From: Aquamicrobium sp. LC103
GTDB taxonomy: Bacteria > Pseudomonadota > Alphaproteobacteria > Rhizobiales > Rhizobiaceae
Assembly: GCF_001014615.2 (NCBI RefSeq)
Contig: NZ_LBCQ02000002.1
Coordinates: 62,001 to 126,000 of the forward strand
Length of the DNA: 64,000 nucleotides
Direction: 5' to 3'
Below the pieces are notes generated by a model. It worked only from the letters and a program-made list of their open reading frames with translations. It did not search any database and was not told the origin of the DNA. Each line of letters opens with the position of its first letter. Position 1 is the first letter of the stretch. The position numbers and the translations under genes were made by a program. Below, in pieces: positions 8,236-17,018 of this stretch.

Positions 8236-10221
8236 TCAAAGCTGTATGCCATCGCCGGGATCGAGCGAGGCTTGCCGCGCGACCATCCGCATCCGCGCCC
8301 GCATGGCGCTGGCCTTGGCAGCGTCGACATCGGGCTCATCGTCAAGAAGCTCGAACTCCTGCGCGGGCGACGGCGGCGGAGGCAGGATTTCTTCATGCTC
8401 GGGCAATTCCGGCTCGCGGCGGATGCCGGCATTGGCGGGATCGCCGCCGTCTTCGCCGCCGCTCGCCGCGCCGGCATGGCCCGCCGGCGCGGCGACACGG
8501 CCGGACCAATCATCGGTCGCGGCGGCATTCGCCGGACCGGCCGCCAGCTCGGGTGGCGCGATGATGCGTTCCTGCAAGCGCGAGTCCTCGAAGTACTTCG
8601 CCTTGGTCGCGCGGATCGGCGGCGTGCCCGCCACCATGACGATCTCCTCAGAGGGCGGGAGCTGCATGATCTCGCCGGGGGTCAACAGCGGCCGGGCGGT
8701 CTCCTGCCGCGTTACCATGAGATGGCCAAGCCAGGGCGACAGCCGGTGGCCGGCGTAGTTGGTGGAATCGCGTAGCTCGGTCGCGGTGCCGAGCGCGTCC
8801 GACACGCGCTTGGCGGTGCGCTCGTCGTTTGTGGCGAAGCTGACGCGGACATGGCAATTGTCGAGGATGGCGTTGTTTGGCCCATACGCCCGCTCGATCT
8901 GGTTGAGACTCTGGGCGATCAGGAAGCCCTTGAGGCCGTAGCCCGCCATGAAGGCGAGCGCAGATTCGAAGAAGTCGAGCCGCCCCAGCGCGGGAAATTC
9001 GTCCAGCATGAGCAGCAGCCGATGGCGTTCTCCGGAGGTGTTTAGCTCCTCGGTCAGCCGGCGGCCGATCTGGTTGAGGATCAGGCGAATGAGCGGCTTG
9101 GTGCGGTTGATGTCGGAAGGCGGCACGACAAGGTAGAGGCTGACGGCCTTCCTGCTGCCGACGAGATCGGCGATGCGCCAGTCGCAGCGTGCAGTCACAC
9201 GCGCCACCACCGGATCACGGTAGAGGCCGAGGAACGACATGGCGGTCGACAGCACGCCCGACCGCTCGTTGTCGGACTTGTTCAGCAGCTCGCGGGCCGA
9301 CGAGGCGATGACGGGATGAACGCCGGCTTCGCCGAGATGCGGCGTGTCCATCATCGCGCGCAACGTGGCTTCGACCGGGCGGCGCGGATCGGAGAGGAAG
9401 TTGGCGACGCCTGCGAGAGTCTTGTCCTTCTCCGCATAGAGAACATGCAGGATCGCGCCGACCAGCAATGAATGGCTGGTTTTTTCCCAATGGTTGCGCT
9501 TATCGAGCGAGCCTTCGGGATCGACCAGGATGTCGGCGATGTTCTGGACGTCGCGGACTTCCCATTCCCCTTGCCGGACCTCCAGCAGCGGATTGTAGGC
9601 GGACGATTTCGCATTGGTCGGATCGAACAACAGGACGCGACCATGCTTGGCTCGAAAGCCAGCGGTTAGGCCCCAATTCTCGCCCTTGATGTCGTGGACG
9701 ATGCAGCTTCCCGGCCAGGTGAGCAGGGTCGGGACGACGAGGCCGATGCCCTTGCCCGATCGGGTCGGGGCGAAGCACAGCACGTGCTCGGGGCCGTCAT
9801 GGCGCAGGTAGTTGCGATCATAGCGGCCGAGCACGACGCCATCGGGACCGAGCAGGCCGGCGGCGCGGATTTCCTTGTCTTCGGCCCAGCGTGCCGATCC
9901 GTAGGTCGCGACATTGCGCGCCTCACGCGACCGGATCATGGACATGGTGATCGCGGCAACGATGGCGAAAAGTCCGCCGGATACCGCGATGATGCCGCCC
10001 TCGATGAAGATCGCGGGGGCATAGGCATCGAACGAGAACCACCACCAGAAGAAGGCGGGTGGGTAATAGACCGGCCATCCCGCCAGCTCGAACCAGGGGC
10101 TTCCAAGCTGCGCCTGAAAGCCGAGCCGCCACGCGGTCCATTGCGTCGCCAACCACATCATCACGAACACGATGGTCAGGACGACGGCAATCTGGCCCCA
10201 GAGAATTCGGCCTCCACGCAT
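8236..10221 (-). CDS. traG: TraG, type IV coupling protein (VirD4-like)
   Basis: I chose the ATG at 10,221 (GGAG five bases upstream) over the TTG at 10,239; this gives 661 residues. Two N-terminal membrane stretches (residues about 8-27 and 55-90) are followed by Walker A (APTRSGKGIGLVVPTLL, about residue 150) and Walker B (LLMLDEFPALGRLDFFE, about residue 400). The protein brings the relaxase-DNA complex to the channel. The C-terminal 100 residues are acidic and proline-rich. It is upstream of and co-oriented with copG. Confidence 0.95.
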   Translation of the reverse strand: MRGGRILWGQIAVVLTIVFVMMWLATQWTAWRLGFQAQLGSPWFELAGWPVYYPPAFFWWWFSFDAYAPAIFIEGGIIAVSGGLFAIVAAITMSMIRSREARNVATYGSARWAEDKEIRAAGLLGPDGVVLGRYDRNYLRHDGPEHVLCFAPTRSGKGIGLVVPTLLTWPGSCIVHDIKGENWGLTAGFRAKHGRVLLFDPTNAKSSAYNPLLEVRQGEWEVRDVQNIADILVDPEGSLDKRNHWEKTSHSLLVGAILHVLYAEKDKTLAGVANFLSDPRRPVEATLRAMMDTPHLGEAGVHPVIASSARELLNKSDNERSGVLSTAMSFLGLYRDPVVARVTARCDWRIADLVGSRKAVSLYLVVPPSDINRTKPLIRLILNQIGRRLTEELNTSGERHRLLLMLDEFPALGRLDFFESALAFMAGYGLKGFLIAQSLNQIERAYGPNNAILDNCHVRVSFATNDERTAKRVSDALGTATELRDSTNYAGHRLSPWLGHLMVTRQETARPLLTPGEIMQLPPSEEIVMVAGTPPIRATKAKYFEDSRLQERIIAPPELAAGPANAAATDDWSGRVAAPAGHAGAASGGEDGGDPANAGIRREPELPEHEEILPPPPSPAQEFELLDDEPDVDAAKASAMRARMRMVARQASLDPGDGIQL

Positions 10222-10316
10222 ACGAGCTCCAATCGGCAAGGTTGTTGGAGCCGATCAGAGAATGCGGGATTTCGGAAGGAGCAACAGTTAAGACGATGCC
10301 GGAGGGCGACCGGATA

Positions 10317-10338
10317 CTATCGACGGCGAATAGGATGG
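10317..10338. repeat. Intergenic repeat copy 2 (CTATCGACGGCGAATAGG)
   Basis: Second copy of the element at 7734, about 95 bp upstream of the traG start and just beyond the lysR stop at 10,349. It matches copy 1 at 19 of the first 20 bases. Confidence 0.5.
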
Positions 10339-10348
10339 CGCGTCAGAT

Positions 10349-11344
10349 CTATTCTGCGCACGGCGTGGTTTCTGTTCGCCGCATCTTCGATGCTAGTGTG
10401 AGCAGATTTCGCAATGCGGCGCCGCGATTGTTCGGTGACCAGACCGCCGAGAAAACCACGGGATCAGGTTCATCAATGATCGGAACAAGCGCGACACCGA
10501 ACATAGGAGAAAGCTGGCTCGCAGCTCCTAACAGCGTGATTCCGAAGCCCTGCGCTACCATCGATAGAAGTGTGCCGCGCTCAACCGCGAATCGATGGAT
10601 TGCAGGCGGCGGCCACCCTCGGGCAAGCCGCAAGATAATATGGTCATGAACTTGTGGTCCGGTCCCACCATGGCGGACAAGAAAAGTCTCGGCAGCGAGA
10701 TCAGTCCACCGGACATCTGCCCGGCCGGCTAGTCTATGCTTTGAGGGGAGCGCGACGACGAGCGGCTCAGTCCATATCGGTCGGGAATGGCAATCGGGCA
10801 GCTCAAAAGTGCCAACAAGGAACGCCACGTCGAGCTGACGGGAGCGTAGTTGCATAATGGCGTCGCGTGCCGATCCTTCGGCCATCTCAAGAGCTATGGC
10901 CGGATATTGCTCACGGTATCGCGTCAGCAGGCGATCGAGAAAGCTGCCTGCTATCAGACCGTGGACACCGACACGCAGGCGGCCGCATTCTCCCGATGCC
11001 GCCAAGCTTGCGGATTTTACGGCATTCTCAAGGTGGTCGACGCCGGTTGTCACGCGTTCGACAAAATGGCGCCCAGCTTCCGTCAGCCGAACGCCGCGGG
11101 TATTGCGCTCGAAGAGCGGAGTGCCAAGCTCATCTTCCAGCGCCTTTATGCGAGCGCTGACACTCGACTGGCTAGTACCCAGCGCTTTCGCGGCGTGATG
11201 AAAGTTGAGATGTTCCGCAACCGCAATTGCCTGGATTAATGAGGCCATAGAGATGCGGTTGCGCAGGATCGCGCAGCAGGTCAGTGAATTCGGTTCTGCT
11301 TCTGTTGACCTATGCGTCTGCCCGGCCTTGTTAGCGTCGGCCAT
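10349..11344 (-). CDS. LysR-family transcriptional regulator
   Basis: A 331-residue regulator from the ATG at 11,344, preceded by GGGGAG at 8-base spacing. The winged HTH is clear at about residues 33-91 (LIQAIAVAEHLNFHHAAKALGTSQSSVSARIKALEDELGTPLFERN). A periplasmic-binding-like effector domain follows, with PLVVALPSKHRLA and GFGITLLGAASQLSP. The N-terminal 30 residues are longer than in most LysR proteins, and a later start is possible. It sits between traG and a LuxR gene, so regulation of transfer is plausible, but its ligand is unknown. Confidence 0.9.
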   Translation of the reverse strand: MADANKAGQTHRSTEAEPNSLTCCAILRNRISMASLIQAIAVAEHLNFHHAAKALGTSQSSVSARIKALEDELGTPLFERNTRGVRLTEAGRHFVERVTTGVDHLENAVKSASLAASGECGRLRVGVHGLIAGSFLDRLLTRYREQYPAIALEMAEGSARDAIMQLRSRQLDVAFLVGTFELPDCHSRPIWTEPLVVALPSKHRLAGRADVRWTDLAAETFLVRHGGTGPQVHDHIILRLARGWPPPAIHRFAVERGTLLSMVAQGFGITLLGAASQLSPMFGVALVPIIDEPDPVVFSAVWSPNNRGAALRNLLTLASKMRRTETTPCAE

Positions 11345-11470
11345 GCGATGCGCTCCCCTATGCTCGCTCCACTCGGGGCCATCGCACTCGAAAACGGGGA
11401 ATCCATCTAGGTTGCGTTTTGCAACGTTGGAAAATGCGGGCAATTGAGTCTCCCGTACTTGGAAGGGAGG

Positions 11471-12178
11471 CTAGACGTTCAGGAGGCCAAGCTTGGACGC
11501 TCTAAAAACGGCCGATGATAACGTCAGGGAACCGAGCTTCCGGCGCGCGCAATGCAAGTGCTCTCTGGCCATCGTACTACTAATTTTCAGATGGGCTGCG
11601 ATCTGCTTGGGCGCATAGCCACGCGCGTAAAGCTCCAGGCATTGGCGCTGTCGATGGCTTAGGCGGACCTGCCTCCGCTCTTGGGCATGAAGCAGGAATG
11701 CGACTTCATGCAGGTAGGGGGCAAGTGCGGAAACAAACGCCTGGTAGCGCCATCTTCTTTGTTCCCACTCCCGGCTGGAATGAAATGACGTCAGCGTTAT
11801 CAGCGCTCGCTCCCCGGAGGCTCCCCGCAACGGTACAGACACTCCTTGCCGCCCAACACCGAAACTCTCTGCCTCCGCAAATAGCCAGCGCAGCGAGGCA
11901 CTGCCGGCAACTGCCTGCCAATCAAACGGCAGCTTCCTGTTAATGCCGTCGGCAATCGGGTCAATTCTCAGATAGCCACGATCGAAGTAACGGCCTTCCC
12001 ATTCCCTCGAATATGTGACGTACCGGATTGGATCGTTAGCAGGCACCGATGAAGTATCAGACATATATGCAATATTAGCGGCGTCGATCTCTGTAGATAT
12101 TTCCATCAGAACAGATTGTATCTGGTTCTCAAACTTGACGTTCTCTAACCTCCGTACAGCGTCTTGCAGCACAATCAT
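11471..12178 (-). CDS. LuxR-family regulator with autoinducer-binding-like domain (solo)
   Basis: A 235-residue protein. The N-terminal 160 residues resemble the acyl-homoserine-lactone-binding domain (WEGRYFDRGYLRIDPIA, then ALITLTSFHSS). The last 65 form a LuxR HTH (LSHRQRQCLELYARGYAPKQIAAHLKISSTMAREHLHCARRKL). No luxI-type synthase is present in the window, so it is a solo or responds to a synthase elsewhere. Such TraR-like proteins control conjugation in rhizobial elements. A strong ribosome site (GGGAGGAG) lies upstream and can be folded into a hairpin. Confidence 0.85.
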   Translation of the reverse strand: MIVLQDAVRRLENVKFENQIQSVLMEISTEIDAANIAYMSDTSSVPANDPIRYVTYSREWEGRYFDRGYLRIDPIADGINRKLPFDWQAVAGSASLRWLFAEAESFGVGRQGVSVPLRGASGERALITLTSFHSSREWEQRRWRYQAFVSALAPYLHEVAFLLHAQERRQVRLSHRQRQCLELYARGYAPKQIAAHLKISSTMAREHLHCARRKLGSLTLSSAVFRASKLGLLNV

Positions 12179-12212
12179 CGCACATCTCCTCCCGGCCTAC
12201 TCGGCGGGAGAT
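12179..12212 (-). promoter_or_regulatory. Hairpin that may occlude the luxR ribosome-binding site
   Basis: On the minus strand CATCTCC and CTCCCG segments just upstream can pair with GGAGATG and CGGGAG, which overlap the GGGAGGAG ribosome site of the LuxR gene (start 12,178). Either fold would hide the site. This would allow translational control, but the fold was judged by eye only. Confidence 0.4.
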
Positions 12213-12246
12213 GCTGCATGTATTGCCCGGCTGCAGCAACCGTTCC

Positions 12247-14310
12247 TTATAGTCCCAAGCCGCGTTGCCGCCCCAACTGCCACGACACCGATCCGCCTTG
12301 AACGACGCCACTGACCTCGCGGCCGATTTGGCGGTCGATGACTGGCCGCCATGGAACCAGCGTAAACTCATGGCTCTGTTCGACCACGGCGAACTTGCCG
12401 CTCGATAGCTGCACGGTCCCGGTGAACTTGCCGCTGACCGTCTGGCCATCGCTCGCGGCGCGGAATGGCAGGTTCTTGCTCGCGGCCATCTCGCCGCCGA
12501 TGCGTTCGATCTCCCGTGCGCGCAACGTGGCGAGAAGGTTGCGCCGGTAGAGCGTGCCGCCGTTCGGTCCGGGCGAAGCATCGCCATGGTCGATATGATG
12601 CTGGCGGCGGCGGTCCATCGCCTCGCGAACCTGCTGGCCGAAGCCGGTCGGTGCAAGGTCGGAAGCATCCGGCGTCACCAGCCGGCGGTCGAGCCAGGTT
12701 GCGCCGTCCGCGCCGATCTGCTGTTCGAGCCGGGCGGCCGAGAGGATGCGGATATTGGCCTGCCGGTTGCGGCCGGCGTCATAGGCGGCGGCGCGGCTCT
12801 CGAAGTCCTCGGGGATGCGCCACTGGTCGGCGTCGATCCGCTCGGCGATCCCGGCCCGGCGCAGGGCTTCGAGCCGGCGCACATGGGCATCGACATAGCC
12901 CTCATAGTCGCCGCCCGGAACGCGGCCCTCGAACCTGGCCTGCTCCAGATGGCGGCTCGGCCGATAGATGCCGCTCTCGGCCATGCCGGCGATGGTGCGG
13001 TCAGATGGCCGGCTCACGTTCTCGGCCGGGCCGATCTCGATGACGCTGCCGATCCGCGTATCCTCGACGCGGGCTGGATCGATGCCGTCGATATGGTGGG
13101 TGCGCCCGTCCACGCCGTCGACCACGACGGTCAGGTTCTCGCCCAGCTCGTCGGTGAGATATTTATCGACGACGCGGCCGGTGATCGGGATTTCGGGCGC
13201 TACATCGTGAATCTGGAACGTCATCGGATCTCGCTCCAATCCGTTGGCCTTCAGTGCCTTGTGCATATTTCGGATGATGTCGCCGCGCTCGCTCAGCTCG
13301 CGCAGCGCCGGTTCCATCCGCTCGCTCAATTCCCAAACGCCGGGCGCGTGCTCGGTGGCGAGGCCCATCTTCTCCAGCTTGCCGAGACGGCGCAGGCGCA
13401 GCGTCCGGTCGAACTGGCGGCGATGATCGGCCGGCTCATGGCGCAGGTCGAGGAAGTGGTCCTCGGCTTCCTCGGACATGGCGCGGTCGATGCGGGTGAA
13501 GCGGTCCTGGCCGATCTCGGCGGAGAGTTTGCGGCTCTGCTCGATCTCTGTGACGGGGCCGAGTTCGAGCGTCGCCAGATCGCTTGCCCGCTCGCGGATG
13601 CCGTTGGCGAGATAGTCGCCGTTGATGACGAGGTTTTCGCCCAGCTCGTCCTTGCCGCGCACGATGACATGGACATGGGGATGGCCTGTGTTGTGGTGAT
13701 TGACAGCGACCCAATCGAGCCGGGTGCCGAGATCGGTTTCGACTTGGGCCATGAGGTCGCGGGTATGGGCCGTGAGGTCGGAGAGGTCTGCGCCGTCCTC
13801 AGGCGAGACGATGAAGCGAAACTGATGGCGATCGTCCGCGCCGCGCTCGACGAAGGCAGCGCCGTCGGCACGGTCCTCGGTCGCGGAATAGAGCTGACCG
13901 CGCTCGCCATCGCGCGAAGTGCCGTCGCGCTGGATGTAGCGCAGATGGGCGGCGGATTTGCCGTTCTTGCCCGCGCCCTGGACATAGCGGGTTTTGACGA
14001 CGACGCGGCGCTGGCCGGGGATACTGTACTTCCATCCACCCGACAGCGTGCGGGCGCGCACGAACGCCGCGCCGCGCCCCCGTTTCAGGCCCGGTGCGCC
14101 GCTCGTCCGTGATGCCCTGCCGCCCGTGGCCGACGCCTGCGAGCGGACGCGCTGCGATGATGATCCCGACGAACGCGACGGGCTGTTGCTCTGCTGGCGG
14201 GCGATCTTCTTCGCCTGCGTGAGAAAGCTCTTGGCCTTGCCCAGCTTGGGGGCATCGCTGCGGACGCGGCCGGGCCTCGGGCGGAAGCGAAACTCCTGGT
14301 CGTCGCTCAA
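12247..14310 (-). CDS. Relaxase/mobilisation nuclease (DUF3363, VirD2-like)
   Basis: I place the start at the TTG at 14,310 because GGAGG sits 7 bases upstream and the N-terminus LSDDQEFRFRPRPGRVR fits the family; this gives 687 residues. After a basic Ser/Arg-rich leader comes the nuclease core: VVKTRYVQGAGKNGKSAAHLRYIQRDG and the HUH-type histidine cluster NHHNTGHPHVHVIVRGK. The DUF3363 region continues to the end. It nicks oriT and pilots the strand. A frame open as far as 15,243 runs through the transglycosylase gene and is not used. oriT was not identified. Confidence 0.92.
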   Translation of the reverse strand: MSDDQEFRFRPRPGRVRSDAPKLGKAKSFLTQAKKIARQQSNSPSRSSGSSSQRVRSQASATGGRASRTSGAPGLKRGRGAAFVRARTLSGGWKYSIPGQRRVVVKTRYVQGAGKNGKSAAHLRYIQRDGTSRDGERGQLYSATEDRADGAAFVERGADDRHQFRFIVSPEDGADLSDLTAHTRDLMAQVETDLGTRLDWVAVNHHNTGHPHVHVIVRGKDELGENLVINGDYLANGIRERASDLATLELGPVTEIEQSRKLSAEIGQDRFTRIDRAMSEEAEDHFLDLRHEPADHRRQFDRTLRLRRLGKLEKMGLATEHAPGVWELSERMEPALRELSERGDIIRNMHKALKANGLERDPMTFQIHDVAPEIPITGRVVDKYLTDELGENLTVVVDGVDGRTHHIDGIDPARVEDTRIGSVIEIGPAENVSRPSDRTIAGMAESGIYRPSRHLEQARFEGRVPGGDYEGYVDAHVRRLEALRRAGIAERIDADQWRIPEDFESRAAAYDAGRNRQANIRILSAARLEQQIGADGATWLDRRLVTPDASDLAPTGFGQQVREAMDRRRQHHIDHGDASPGPNGGTLYRRNLLATLRAREIERIGGEMAASKNLPFRAASDGQTVSGKFTGTVQLSSGKFAVVEQSHEFTLVPWRPVIDRQIGREVSGVVQGGSVSWQLGRQRGLGL

Positions 14311-14636
14311 ACCTGCGCCTCCGGCCCGAAGGCGTCCAGAGCAGGGAAACGGCCCGATTTCAGCGCATGGTGCCGCTCGAAACCCTGCAAAGCCAAGGCT
14401 TTGCGCGTCATCGCGGCACGCGAGACCCAAAACCGAGGTGCCGCCAGCGCCGCCCCAAAACAGTGTGCAGACAAGGGCTTGCCCCGAAACCGCCACCGCA
14501 TGGTGCCGGTTTCCTTTATCTTGCCCTCCGCCTTTTTTGACCCTTCCGCCCGTCCGACCGGGAATGCGGCCAGGCGCGACCCTGCCTGACTGCACACCGG
14601 AACCAGCACGAACGGACGTGGGAACGCCATCCTCAT
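14307..14636 (-). CDS. Possible small hypothetical gene between transglycosylase and relaxase
   Basis: A 109-residue frame fills the gap between the lytic transglycosylase stop (14,633) and the relaxase TTG. It overlaps both by a few bases, as real genes in this operon do. Its second half (MRWRFRGKPLSAHCFGAALAAPRFWVSRAAMTRKALALQGFERHHAL) reads like protein with reasonable codon choice. The first 45 residues are less convincing, so the ATG near codon 46 may be the true start. No domain was recognised. Confidence 0.35.
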   Translation of the reverse strand: MRMAFPRPFVLVPVCSQAGSRLAAFPVGRAEGSKKAEGKIKETGTMRWRFRGKPLSAHCFGAALAAPRFWVSRAAMTRKALALQGFERHHALKSGRFPALDAFGPEAQV

Positions 14637-15550
14637 GGCGTTCTCCCGTCGTCGGCCCGCGCGACGAACATGCGGCCGTCTCGCGGCTTTGCATCGCCGC
14701 GCTCGCGCACCGGAACGGTCGGGCGAGCGTCGCCTGATGTACCGATAGTCTGCACCGGATCGGCGCTTCGTCCGTCGCTCGGACGCATGACGAAAAGTGG
14801 CGCATCACGCCAATCGGGCGGCAGTGCGGATTGCTTCTCCGGCGTCCCGGCCGCGACCGCGCCGCCGAGCGCCGGAGCGAGCGCGGCGACATAGGCGCGG
14901 GTTTCGGCCGGCAGCGGACGGCCCATCTCGCGATGCTCGTCATAGCGGCCGGGACCGGCATTGTAGGCAGCGAGCATCGCCGCGACAGTGCCGTAGCGAT
15001 CCCACATCTCACGCAGATAGGCGGTGCCTGCCAGGATGTTGTCGCGCGGATCGTAAGGGTCGCGGCCGAGGCGATAGCGGCCGCGCAAGCCCGCCCAGGT
15101 GTCGGGCATAACCTGCATGAGCCCGATCGCGCCGGCCGACGAGATCGCGCGCAAGTCGCCCGCGCTTTCGGCCCGCAGCACAGCACGAATCCAGTGCTCG
15201 GGAATGCCGAAGCGCTGCGATGCCTCAGCAATGTAGCCGCCATGCGGATCGGCGGCGACCGTGCGCGCGGCCGGCGCGGATTGCGCCAGGGTTGTCGCCG
15301 GTCCCGCGCCGAGCGCGCCAGCGATCAGGATAACGGCATAGCGCCGTGCCCGCCTTTCCCCGCCGAACCGCCAGCCTGCCGGCGTGCTCGCTGCGGTCGA
15401 GGGTGCGCGCGAAGCGCCGGCCGAGGGCCGCCCTTGACCTTCGCTGCGCCCGCCGGCCGACTTGTGGTCGAGCGGGGCGGAGGAATGAGACGGCATTCCC
15501 GCGAACAAAGGAATTGGAGCTGTGCGCGCGATGATGACGGGATGACGCAT
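14633..15550 (-). CDS. Lytic transglycosylase (SLT family, VirB1-like)
   Basis: A 305-residue protein from the ATG at 15,550. A signal/anchor-like stretch (YAVILIAGALGAGPATTLAQS, about residues 50-70) precedes the SLT domain with the catalytic Glu in VLRAESAGDLRAISSAGAIGLMQVMPDTW and the downstream NILAGTAYLREMWDRYG and MLAAYNAGPGRYD motifs. It would open peptidoglycan for the transfer channel. The C-terminus encodes an IGTSG peptide over a DNA motif that also occurs three times in repA. It starts 5 bp after the DUF736 stop. Confidence 0.9.
   Translation of the reverse strand: MRHPVIIARTAPIPLFAGMPSHSSAPLDHKSAGGRSEGQGRPSAGASRAPSTAASTPAGWRFGGERRARRYAVILIAGALGAGPATTLAQSAPAARTVAADPHGGYIAEASQRFGIPEHWIRAVLRAESAGDLRAISSAGAIGLMQVMPDTWAGLRGRYRLGRDPYDPRDNILAGTAYLREMWDRYGTVAAMLAAYNAGPGRYDEHREMGRPLPAETRAYVAALAPALGGAVAAGTPEKQSALPPDWRDAPLFVMRPSDGRSADPVQTIGTSGDARPTVPVRERGDAKPRDGRMFVARADDGRTP
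14731..14747. repeat. Extra copy of the repA iteron-like motif
   Basis: CGCCTGATGTACCGATA differs by one base from the repeat core at 17,201-17,267 (CGCCTGATGTGCCGATA). It lies in the 3' coding part of the lytic transglycosylase gene, 2.5 kb from the other copies. Confidence 0.55.
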
Positions 15551-15554
15551 GGCC

Positions 15555-15890
15555 TCAGTCCCGCTCTTCGCGCGGTTTGAGGCGCGTCCAGTGCAGCGAC
15601 CATGACGATCCAGCGTCGTCGTCGCGGAACAGATTAGCGCGGATCGGCTGCGGCAATGCCGGATCGTCGAGCAGCACTGAGAGATATTCGCCGGCCTTCT
15701 CGCCGGTACGTTTCCACGCCGCGCCGATCTCCGGGCCGTCGTCGGCGCCGTGATGGACGCGGTAGTCCGGCACGTTCTCCGCATCCGAAGGATCGGCGGG
15801 AACGATGGTGAGTTTGTGGTAGAGCGTAAGGGTGTGAACGCGCCCGGTGAATCCGGATCCTTCGCGCGTGAATCGACCGATGTGCGGCAT
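15555..15890 (-). CDS. DUF736 family protein (conjugative-element type)
   Basis: A 111-residue protein from the ATG at 15,890, chosen because GGAG lies six bases upstream of it. It shows the DUF736 pattern: MPHIGRFTREGSGFTGRVHTLTLYHKLTIVP, GAAWKRTGEKAGEYLSVLLDDP and PIRANLF. The family is common on alphaproteobacterial conjugative elements; its function is unknown. It lies between the transglycosylase and traF genes on the same strand. A second member is at 26,608-26,925 and a decayed third at 27,200. Confidence 0.9.
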   Translation of the reverse strand: MPHIGRFTREGSGFTGRVHTLTLYHKLTIVPADPSDAENVPDYRVHHGADDGPEIGAAWKRTGEKAGEYLSVLLDDPALPQPIRANLFRDDDAGSSWSLHWTRLKPREERD

Positions 15891-15957
15891 GACTGTCTCC
15901 ATGCGGTGGCGTTGGGAAAGCCATCGGCGGGCACCGCTCCCGCCGATTGGGATGCGG

Positions 15958-16503
15958 TCAGCGCGTCGGTGCGCGCCAGACGAAGCGGCCGTCGCCGTCC
16001 TCGTCGGTCCAAAGCGGCAGCGCGCGACCGATGACGGCGCTGGCCGGAAGGGGGCCGAAGTAGCGCCCGTCCAGGCTGTCGCGGACGTCGAAGTTCATGA
16101 GGAAGAGCTGACCGTCGGCGACGACACGGCAACCCCGCCAGACCGGCAGAGCGCGGCCCATCCGGTCGTGGTCGAGCGCATCGCCCATCTCCACGCCGTC
16201 GACGGCGATGGCGCGGCCGGTGCGGCAAACGCGCTGGCCTGGAACGCCGACGATGCGTTTTAGGAGCGGCGCACCGCGCCCGACATAGCCGCGTGTCACC
16301 ATGAATCCGGCGAATGGTTCGGGCGGCGTGACCGCGACCAGCTCGGGCACAGTGAGCCGGTCAGCCGGTTCGATGGTGTAGAAGCCGACCGGCGCGCTGG
16401 CGGTGACGTTCCATAGGAGTTTCGTCGGCATGTCGGCGACGCTGGTGGCGGCGATGCCCGTCACGGCGAGCAGCGTCACCGCGAGAATGCGGTGGCGGCT
16501 CAT
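15958..16503 (-). CDS. traF: TraF, S26-family conjugative pilin peptidase
   Basis: A 181-residue protein from the ATG at 16,503 with GGAGG eight bases upstream. An N-terminal membrane segment is followed by the S26 signature: catalytic Ser in TASAPVGFY, Lys in LLKRIVGVPGQRV and the C-terminal box NFDVRDSLDGRYFGPLPASAVIGRA. TraF matures and may cyclise the TrbC pilin in P-type systems. Its start overlaps the DUF2840 stop by ATGA. Confidence 0.92.
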   Translation of the reverse strand: MSRHRILAVTLLAVTGIAATSVADMPTKLLWNVTASAPVGFYTIEPADRLTVPELVAVTPPEPFAGFMVTRGYVGRGAPLLKRIVGVPGQRVCRTGRAIAVDGVEMGDALDHDRMGRALPVWRGCRVVADGQLFLMNFDVRDSLDGRYFGPLPASAVIGRALPLWTDEDGDGRFVWRAPTR

Positions 16504-17018
16504 GGATCGATCCTCCGGCGGCCGATCCAAGCGGCATGGCGCTCTGGCGTATATGCGGCCGGCTCCAGCCCGGCGCTGAGCCGGTTATGGATGTGCCGCC
16601 AGTGATCGGGGGAAGCGTCGGCGGGATCGAGGCCGAGCGCTTCCACCGCGTCGATCGCGGCAAGCGCGCGCTGCACCTTCGGCCAGCCGTCGAGCCGCAA
16701 CAGGATCTCGCCGCCAGGCCGGACGAAGGGCAGCGTCTGGAACGGCTCACCGCGGCCGATGGCGCGCACGATGTCGATGCGCGAGACGATCGTGCCATGC
16801 TCGCTGGCCGCCCAGCGAACGAAGGCGAAGATGCTCTCGGGCGCGAAGCCGACGACGCTCCGGCGACGGTCGAGGATTTGTTCGTAGGCTTTGCGGCCGA
16901 AGCGTATCCAGTGCTCGACCCTGCGTTTCTCGAAGGTCAGCTCGACCAGGGTGGTGAACGGTGCTGGCCCGTCCGGCAGCAGACGGCTGTGCGCGCGATG
17001 AGAAGGTCTGCCGCTCAT
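16500..17018 (-). CDS. DUF2840 family protein
   Basis: A 172-residue protein with typical DUF2840 content (TTLVELTFEKRRVEHWIRFGRKAYEQILDRRR, ESIFAFVRWAASEHGT, LDGWPKVQRALAAIDAVEALGLDPAD). The family is found almost only between repA and traF on these elements; its biochemical role is unknown. Both ends overlap their neighbours by 4 bp (traF and repA), which implies tightly linked translation. Confidence 0.9.
   Translation of the reverse strand: MSGRPSHRAHSRLLPDGPAPFTTLVELTFEKRRVEHWIRFGRKAYEQILDRRRSVVGFAPESIFAFVRWAASEHGTIVSRIDIVRAIGRGEPFQTLPFVRPGGEILLRLDGWPKVQRALAAIDAVEALGLDPADASPDHWRHIHNRLSAGLEPAAYTPERHAAWIGRRRIDP

Noticed and set aside
12586..14112. 508-residue open frame on the plus strand opposite the relaxase
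   Set aside because: Antisense shadow of a high-GC gene; no domain, and the relaxase frame has clear motifs.
15551..16228. Upstream extension of the lytic transglycosylase frame
   Set aside because: Runs through DUF736 and traF; ATG at 15,550 directly after the DUF736 stop is the sensible start.
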